DNA from: Amoeboaphelidium protococcarum
Taxonomy: Eukaryota > Aphelidiomycota > Aphelidea
Assembly: GCA_023515745.1 (NCBI GenBank)
Contig: JALECJ010000003.1
Span: forward strand, 253,001 to 317,000
DNA length: 64,000 nucleotides
Direction: 5' to 3'
The notes beneath the pieces are model-generated. The model saw only the letters and a list, made by a program, of their open reading frames with translations, was not told the DNA's origin and did no database searches. Position numbers and translations under genes: made by a program. This document shows, piece by piece, positions 57,096 through 64,000 of the stretch. The stretch's first letter is position 1; every line of letters starts with the position of its first letter.

Positions 57096-58040
57096 ATGAA
57101 AGCGATTATACTACTAGTGGTGGTCTCTGCGCTCTTCATTCCAATCGATGCGCGTAAGAAAGACAAATGTGATGGTCCTTTGAAGAGCACCACTCTGCTG
57201 AACCTGTATTTTAATAATGACATGGGTGTCGCGTCATAGAAGATTGTGGAAGCTTTCAAGGAGATGGACAAGGACAAGGATGGCATTATAAAGCGCGATG
57301 AAGTGAAGAAATTTAATATGAAGGGTGCAGCTCTATCTACACCTGGATAAGAAAAGGTTAGCCTGGGATCTATCTACAAATTTGCTGATGCCACCGGCAA
57401 TTACGAGGTGACTACGGAAGAGTTCACTTCTGCAAGTTAGAAGCTGCTTACCGCTGAATTCAAGTACTGTGGTGCTTATTGCTAGAAGCTGTAGGATAAG
57501 CTGTAGCAGTGCAATGTCAAGAATGATGAGAGATTGAAGAGCTATTCCCAGCAGGCTGATTTTGCTGTCAGTTTGTGTAAACTAGGTGGCTAGTAGACTA
57601 TTGCGCTGAACAAGTGCCTTATCGATACCGATTGCGCAAAGTTAGATTATTGCTTCAGGAAATACATGTTTTATGACACGGTCAATGATGCCATAGGTGT
57701 GATAAATAAGAACACTTATCCTTACTCTGCTTACGATAATTCTTTCCCTGTTGCCAGTGTTGATGATAAATAGAATATCACAGCTGATGTGGATTTGATC
57801 AAGAGGAAGATCTATCGTAGAAATGTTGGTATGGTCTTTGCGGATGTCTTAGTTCCTTTGACTGCTGGTATCACCATAATAATGCTTTCCGTCTTTTTTG
57901 GAAGTCCATTAGTACTAGTTCTTGGCTCTTTGCTGGGCTTGGGAACCATTATCGGTGGTACTATTGCGTTGGTAATGTTGACCGATTATATCCTATACAA
58001 CAATGTGGTTTAAGTGGTTGGGCCTGCTGCTCCTTAATGA
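57096..58040 (+). CDS. EF-hand, cysteine-rich secretory-pathway membrane protein (copy B)
   Basis: Paralogue of the gene 257 bp upstream, with the same order: signal peptide (MKAIILLVVSALFIPIDA), EF-hand (DKDKDGIIKRDE), ADATGNYEVTTEEF, CGAYCQKLQDKLQQC, SLCKLGGQ, and C-terminal hydrophobic segments starting VGMVFADVLVPLTAG. Length is 314 against 319. The two share blocks such as SLGSxYKFAD, FKYC and VGMVFADV, while the rest has diverged strongly, so the duplication is old. Copy B is rich in TAG codons, copy A has few before residue 140. TGA 58038-58040. Function unknown; luminal calcium binding is a reasonable inference. Confidence 0.8.
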
Positions 58041-58150
58041 GCGAAGCACAGTTGAATGGGAGAGGATTGGTTGGTACGATGAGAATACGGAATGAATCTT
58101 TAAAAGTTAGTAGAATAATAGGAAAAGTGCTAAACTTTTTTACTCTTCTG

Positions 58151-60517
58151 TCATTTCTCTCGAGCCATGTTTAGAATCTCCTATCTGGCCTCCTCTGTCA
58201 TCTTCTGCACGTGTATAGGCTATGGCATAGGATGGTACACTATGCCCAGTGTGATCAGAGTCTCGCGTAAGAAATTCATAAACTTGGCATGCCGCTGCCA
58301 TCGTCTCCCAGAGTCTTGCCAATTATTGCGGTGCTCCAAGTAAATATAATACTTGATCTTGTTCATGGCCTCAATCTCGAAAGGAACCAGATCAATCTTG
58401 GGCATAAAGTCCTTCGACTCTGTTTGCACGTATTCATTAAGCTTCTATCTAAAAGTTTAAATGAGTTCAGCACTGGTATCATAAGCAAGATGCACCTCCA
58501 CAGTCTCAATCTAGTTGGGAGATCGCCTGACATTAGTAATATCTTTCGTAGCAAGTACCGAATTTGGACTGTATATAACTTGACCATCCCACTTCTCTAG
58601 GACAGTGTACAAAATACCCAGCTCTTTCACTATATAATTATTGTTGTCAATGAAAACACGGTCTCCTACATCGTAAGGATGGGTGACAAACAGGAATATG
58701 ATTCCCTCAAACATGTTCCTAGCAGAGTTACCAAACACGAATGTCGCAGCGAATAGCACTGAAATCGATGTGAGCAGGTATGACCCAATTGGGACGCCAA
58801 ATATGAGCAACGCGGTCATACACGCCAAGAGTACAACCATGATGACCAAAACATTATCCAATTTCCCCACGGCTGAACCTACATCGCGTAAGGAGCTCGA
58901 CAACTCTTTCCTCTCTTTGTACATCCCAACAACAGCGTCTTTCAGTTCCTACTTGCTAATCGTTCCAGTGAAATCTCGATCAAATATCAAGAATGCCCTC
59001 TCTGCCTCTTCCTAAGTCTTGAATAGAGACAGGAAGCAATTAAGGTGAATTTAAGACTGATCAGCATCGTTTGGTATCTAATACTTGTATGGACGCCGGG
59101 AATGCAGAGCAATGTATTCTGTAGTTTCCCAGCAGAGACCATCAAAGATCTTCTTCGCCACTCGTCCAGCATCCTTAACATTCGTAATACCTTTACCAAT
59201 ATCCTTTGCCAGCTTAAGAAATGCACGCGCGCCGTGATTCTCTTTGGCCAACGAGTCGGTAGACACTGAGACCTCATCTTGCAGATCGCCAATCGATGTT
59301 ATGCTCTTAGAGTTGTGCCGATGTCCAGGCGAGTTGGTAGTGGCCGAGCGCCATGTACTTTCATTCAATATCTAATTGTCTTCTGGAGTAGATTGCTTAA
59401 TCGGATCTTCTGCCGCTTTTACATTTAAAACGTCCAACTCAGCTTATTACTACAACTATTGTTGTTACTCGGCACCTTACTAAGGCAGGAATGGATCAGC
59501 AGAGCTTCGATCGCCAACAACTCTGCCTCCATCAAATGACACCTACTTTCGAAACATTCCAGTCAGCGAATTTGCACGCTTAACCTCTGACAAAGGTGGA
59601 CGCAATAACGCATTAGCCGCCGACTCATTCAAAGTTCTTCCACTAACCTCTGCATCATCTTTGGCACCACGAAAATGTTTGTTCTATCTGTTAGCCAAAT
59701 TCTATTTCAATCTTTCGTGATGGAGATTTGTCATAACTGCCTACTTCTCTCGCAAAATCTTCCTGGCTTCCAAGTGAAGATAATTGATAATTTGAGACTC
59801 ATAGTTCACCTGCCTAATCCTTTCCATGTAAGCTTAGCGATGAAACTTTGTGGCGATAATCTGCACCATAAACTTTTATACAGTCATAAAAACTGAGAGA
59901 GCTAGCAGTGATGATATGATATTCTGCACTGCAGTTCGCCATTAATCTTCCGGATTCGGATGCTAATCAGGCCGAAATATGATATAGAACGAGATCTCAA
60001 GTACCACAATGTATACCAGAGTGGAGACATATCCTCGGAGATCTCTCAAGTAATCAACATAAAGCTGAGCTGCAGGTGGAATGTAATCGTAAGCGAAGTT
60101 GATGATACGCAGCAGGATTCCTGGTAGAATCCCAACAATGAGCTGGCAAGCATAGAAGGACAAGTAGGCAATGCCAACAAACAGCGACCAGAACATTAAA
60201 GAAAATCCGCCAACTGTTGTGTACGATGTGGTGGGGAATCCATTCAGTATCTTGGAATTGGTCACCAGCTTATGAATGATAATATCCAAGAATCCTGGAA
60301 GAAGACATAGTATAAACACAGCAATCTTCTAAATCATAAATCTGCCCGCTTTGGGAATGTTTCGCAGCACCCAATTGTTGGCGAAGAACTTGAAACAACC
60401 TTTTCTCTATCGCACTTTCTACGGGCCGGTGGTAGTGCTGTCATTCACCTACACCTTATCTATTTTGTCTTCATCCCAATTAAAAGAGTCCTAATTATGT
60501 CTCTTGAAGTTATTCAT
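58151..60517 (-). CDS. MscS-family mechanosensitive channel with EF-hand (Msy1/Msy2-like)
   Basis: The 788-residue protein is a single exon. The N-terminal half has four or five membrane spans (IAVFILCLLPGFLDIII, FSLMFWSLFVGIAYLSFYAC, LVYIVVLEISFYIIF). A long cytosolic middle region carries SLTGMFRKQVSFDGG and an EF-hand-like segment just before SKQELKDAV. The MscS core contains VLVIMVVLLACMTALLIFGV, the pore helix SVLFAATFVFGNSARNMFEG and the beta domain HPYDVGDRVFIDNNNYIVKE, then YSPNSVLATKDITNVRRSP. This layout is that of ER-located Msy1/Msy2 of fission yeast, which respond to hypo-osmotic swelling and calcium. ATG at 60517, TGA 58151-58153. Confidence 0.92.
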
Positions 60518-60927
60518 TTCTACTAAGCCAAGTCAAAACGATAATTCTTTTACGATAAACACAGTTGAAGTGTACTAAATACGAAAGAGAGGCAACTTTG
60601 TTTGATCGCTTTGATTGTCTGCGCGCTTGAATGGACTAAGAGTTTTCAGAATCTCAATGTGCTCAGTGCTGAATCTACCAAAAAGAATTCAATTGAGTAT
60701 AAATCAATTTTTCATCTAAATACGGAACAATCTTGAGTTCAATGCACATAATGTCTTCTCTCATTAAGTGTGAATGCCATTAGGTGAATGTTTCCTTATT
60801 GAAACGTACAGAACTGAAGAACGGCGCGTACAGTTTCTTTCACTTTCCTCCTCGTCCAACACATCTATCGTTGTAAAGTTCACGCTGTTTACATTCGTAA
60901 TAGGTGCTGTAGTAATAAAAACGGCAT
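60518..60927. promoter_or_regulatory. Divergent promoter between MscS channel and RalGAP-like gene
   Basis: A 410-bp head-to-head spacer. It has GAAACGTACAGAAC near 60799 and GAACGGCGCG near 60815, plus a pyrimidine-rich CTTTCCTCCTCG run near 60843. No protein homology. Confidence 0.45.
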
Positions 60928-63900
60928 ATGGATGAGTAGGTACAGTAAAAGTTGGGTAAGAAGCTGAAGCCTCTCACTGACTAGAAATTGAAAGCTAGGT
61001 AGAGGCTTCAAGTTCTGTATCAGGTGGTGTAAGAGGCGACTATGGATGAGTAAAAGATGGTGTATGCAGAGTATTATTCGACTATTTTGTAATTGCTTCC
61101 TGAAGCACTGGTGTAAGTTAAGCTGAAGATTAGTCAGATGGCTGGGAGTATGAATCAAGCACCGTAGAGCACTATTCATACAATGTATAAGCACTTGCAA
61201 TGCATTCAGTAAATAGTTTTAATTATGCGTGGCTTCCTGTCTCTCTCTTCACTTGAAATCCTCAACTCTGATGAATGTGATAAAACTTGTAAAACTATTA
61301 TTGAATCTTTGATGGCCTCAGGTAATAGAACATCTCTTCGAAGTTGTGGGTTCGATTTACTCCTGCTTTATATGAGTCGCAGAGGTCTATCATGTGCTGA
61401 TGGTAGTTGGCAATTGTAATTCTATGAGAATGCTATACCTCTCTATATATTTGACCATTATTTAGATGTCAAAGATGTTGACGCTTCTCTGCAGTAGAAC
61501 ATTTTTGTTCAAGTTCCCAACATTATTCCAGATCAGCTGATAGATGATCAAAACGAGAAGCAGGTTTGCACCATGTTGGATTGCGTATTTAAGAATTTTA
61601 TTCAGATCTCTGTTATATACTCTGACCATTCGCATTCAATAAAGGAAAATTAAATTGAACTGGATGATGTCAGCATGAAAGAATCGTTGCTTTATATGTG
61701 GTAGATGTTTAAAAACTAGTACATTCTTCGGTTCCTCAATAGGCGATCCTCTACATATTAATAGTTCAAGATGTTTCCCCACTTGATTTTGCATTAGATT
61801 CTCTGCTTCTACACCAAGTACGTCTTGCCTTAATGCTGCATAGAAAAAGTGAATGTTTAATCTCTATCTGTTCTGGCTTTTAGTAAAGAGGATAAGTAAC
61901 TTTGGTAAGATCTGGTTGGTTTGGCTGCGATGATTTACAATTAGCTGCCAGTTTCTACCATGGATTTTAATCAAGACCTTCATCGTAATCTCATTGATTA
62001 ATCTTTACTTGTATTGCAAGTTTGCCTTTTCACGGAGAATGGCTTATCTTATCATGAGGTGAGTGCGGACAGTTAGTTGCCTCATTTATCTACAGACTAG
62101 TGCTTTGGAATTATGAATTCGTTCTTTACATTTAATGACATATTCGCCGTAGATTTATAATTATACGCTGCTGAATAGGTGCTGACTTTGTATAAGGCTT
62201 TCATATTATCTCATGCTGGTCGTGATGATTAATCTACAATGAAGTCCACTGTAAAGTCGCTCACATCGCTGATAAAGCACCTGCTGTCTATCCATTTGTT
62301 TCCTCAAGTTGAGCTGCGAAAGTTGCTTGAAAGCGTGTTTGATATATTGTTCATAGCTCTTATGCGATGGCGATTTACAGATACTGTAATGTGGCAGTAT
62401 GTATTTGAAGAGCTCAGTAATAAAGACAAATTTCTGAGAAGCTCACCGTTTGTTAATTGTATATGCAGACATCTAAAGATCATTTCGCGTCTCCTCATTA
62501 AGCATTATTGTCTTAAAGATTCAGAGTAAGCGTAGCAAAAAAAGAGGACCAAATCCACTATAACTAAAGCTAGAGATTATGTAAATCTGAATGTATCCTA
62601 GTCACCACCTCCTGTATAGTCGGACACCAAGCCAAAGATTTAGTATCGTCACAGTGATCCGATTGACATTGGTAAAGATAGAGTTCGATCATCCAGTCAG
62701 TCTACGAAAGCTGCAACTATGAGCACTGCTCTGGCAAGTGCTATTAAATCGGAGCTCTTACTTAGTCCTCTGTCGGAGAATGAACTGATTTCGCAGTAAG
62801 TACAGACTGCCACCAGCAATAGTGCTTTTTAACAAATTTTGACCAGAATCAAGACTGTTATGTCGCAAGTTTAATTCTATAAAGACTACGAGTCTGAATT
62901 TACAGGTGATGGATTAGCTATCAGGGACATCTGGGATTCTGTTACTGCCTAGTTATGTTCCAGACTTGACTATTCCTCTACCTAAGATGCTGTGGTGATG
63001 TCAAAGTTGATAGAATGTTACTCGGAGATTACCGTCTAATTATGTGATGTTCGATGGTAGTAATCTTATGCTGATCATTGCTTAGCTCCGTGTGATGTAT
63101 TTATGAGTGTATTTCGACAGATTTGTTTAAATGTCAAGATGGATGCGTCGCTGGTTGCTCCCGTTATCAAAGGTTACTGTTTGGTCCTGCGTCTAGGTGT
63201 TTGTGATTACAGTGTTCGTTCTAATATTCCTTAGGATTCGTACTCTGACTTTGCCCTTGTTGTCCGCATGTACCTTCTTTAGCCTAAATACGTCAATATT
63301 CTCTTACCTATATGCTCCCATTTGTTCTCCAACGACTCTCTAGTGCCTGATGAAGTTTAGCTTTATATGTTAGAATGCGTGAGGCGGTTTGTATTGTAAG
63401 ATTCTGCAGCGATAGAACCGTTTATAAATGATACACTTGGGTTAGATGTTTCCGGCTTTTAGAATGATAGATGTGAATTAAGTGCTGATTCTATGGACTC
63501 TGGTTTAACTGTCCTATCTGCTATTGTGCCGAGATTGTTTTGTCGATCACTGGAAGTTCAGGATATGGTTGCGCTGAATTCAATTAAACTTGTATAGTAA
63601 TTGCTTCGAGAATCTTTGTAGTTTGAAAAGACCATGAACGTTGTGAAGAGGATATCATTTCTCATGTGTCTCGTCACGTCAATGGCTGTGTCTGGGATGT
63701 CTATCGACTCTCGCAATAGTCAGTGCATCGAGTTCACTGAATTTGCTCTTAATATTATTCTCAACTAGCTCTACACGTCGTCATTGGATGTTATTCATAT
63801 ATCGGTGGATTGTCTTACTCTGCTGTCTCTGGTTGCCTCATACGATGCGTTCGCCAATGATGCCTACAAAGGAGTTATCAATAAGTTATCAGGAGCCATT

Positions 63901-64000
63901 TTAGAGTAAATGTACTTCAGAAGTGGCTCATCTGGCTCATAAATTAATGTCATCATTTCTGTAAGGTTGTTATACTGTTTAATGGCTTGGATTTCTTAAA
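60928..64000 (+). CDS. RalGAP-alpha/tuberin-like protein, N-terminal part (runs off the window)
   Basis: The frame is open for 1024 codons from ATG 60928 to the window end with no TGA. The start MDEQVQQKLGKKLKPLTDQKLKARQRLQVL matches the RalGAP-alpha/tuberin N-terminal helix (KxLTDxKxKxxQRLxxL). An all-helical HEAT/ARM-like solenoid follows (IIESLMASGNRTSLRSCGFDLL; LIKHLLSIHLFPQVELRKLL; LSAIVPRLF). A central Ser-rich insert has IQYRHSDPIDIGKDR. The catalytic RapGAP domain would lie downstream, outside the window, so the family call rests on N-terminal features. Gln is mostly TAG/TAA. If right, it restrains Ral/Rheb-type GTPases. Confidence 0.68.

Noticed and set aside
61340-61356. GGGTTCGATT resembling a tRNA B box
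   Set aside because: Inside the RalGAP-like coding frame, with no A box or acceptor stem. No tRNA gene found in the window.
1-64000. Bacterial interpretation, operons, CRISPR or insertion sequences
   Set aside because: Spliceosomal introns, eukaryote-only genes and absence of any transposase, inverted-repeat ends or spaced repeats rule these out here.

Overview
The window is nuclear DNA from a gene-dense unicellular eukaryote that reads TAA and TAG as glutamine and uses only TGA as stop. Every recognisable gene needs this code. In-frame TAA and TAG fall where homologues carry Gln, including the catalytic glutamine finger of a Rab GAP. Introns are few, short (mostly 47-80 nt) and GT-AG, usually ending in TGTAG, and they cluster near gene starts. 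A mitochondrial ribosomal protein (bL27m) shows mitochondria are present, which argues against diplomonads and oxymonads. The gene set leans to opisthokonts, particularly the fungal side: Eaf7, a Tvp15-like protein, an Msy1-type MscS channel, a proteinase K-type subtilase, a multidomain acetyl-CoA carboxylase, a Bfa1/Byr4-like motif and a Mondo/Mlx-like bHLH-zipper. It also keeps presenilin and a RalGAP-like protein, which Dikarya generally lack. My best guess is an early-branching relative of Fungi (aphelid-like); ciliates and other TAR=Gln lineages are not excluded.

Layout. 0.3-7.2 kb: acidic type I membrane protein (-), bL27m (-), tRNA-splicing endonuclease SEN2 (+), NuA4 subunit EAF7 (+), PP4 catalytic subunit (-), SLC43/FMP42-like transporter (+). 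7.5-18.4 kb: SKI2 helicase, cytidine deaminase broken by a 13-bp tandem duplication, CDC123, maleylacetoacetate isomerase (all +), dynein light chain LC8 (-, start codon split by an intron), VPS53 (+), eL42 (+). 18.7-29.8 kb: bHLH-zipper (-), telobox Myb protein (+), YIPF protein (-), subtilase (-), TBC Rab GAP (-), a RasGEF with talin-head-like N-terminal domains (-). 30.2-38.1 kb: Bfa1/Byr4-like protein (+), MYND-presenilin fusion (-), a doubtful small gene (+), BUD23 (+), macrodomain hydrolase (+), Tvp15-like (-), NEK kinase (-). 38.6-44.9 kb: acetyl-CoA carboxylase (+). 45-50.4 kb: GPI-type surface protein (-), a gene-poor kilobase with a GNRA hairpin, small genes, a SAYSvFN-like membrane protein (-), a GT92-like glycosyltransferase (-). 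51.2-64 kb: PEP carboxykinase (+), a small repeat-motif protein (+), UBE2T-like E2 (+), MAT1/TFB3 (-), two tandem EF-hand membrane-protein paralogues (+), an EF-hand MscS channel (-), and a RalGAP-alpha-like gene that runs off the window (+).

Genes are not functionally clustered as in bacterial operons; they alternate between strands in head-to-head and tail-to-tail pairs. Several divergent promoter regions of 300-550 bp repeat a CGAAACG-type motif. The most unusual items are the MYND-presenilin fusion, the talin-head-like RasGEF, the split LC8 start codon, the frameshifted deaminase and the stop-codon reassignment.
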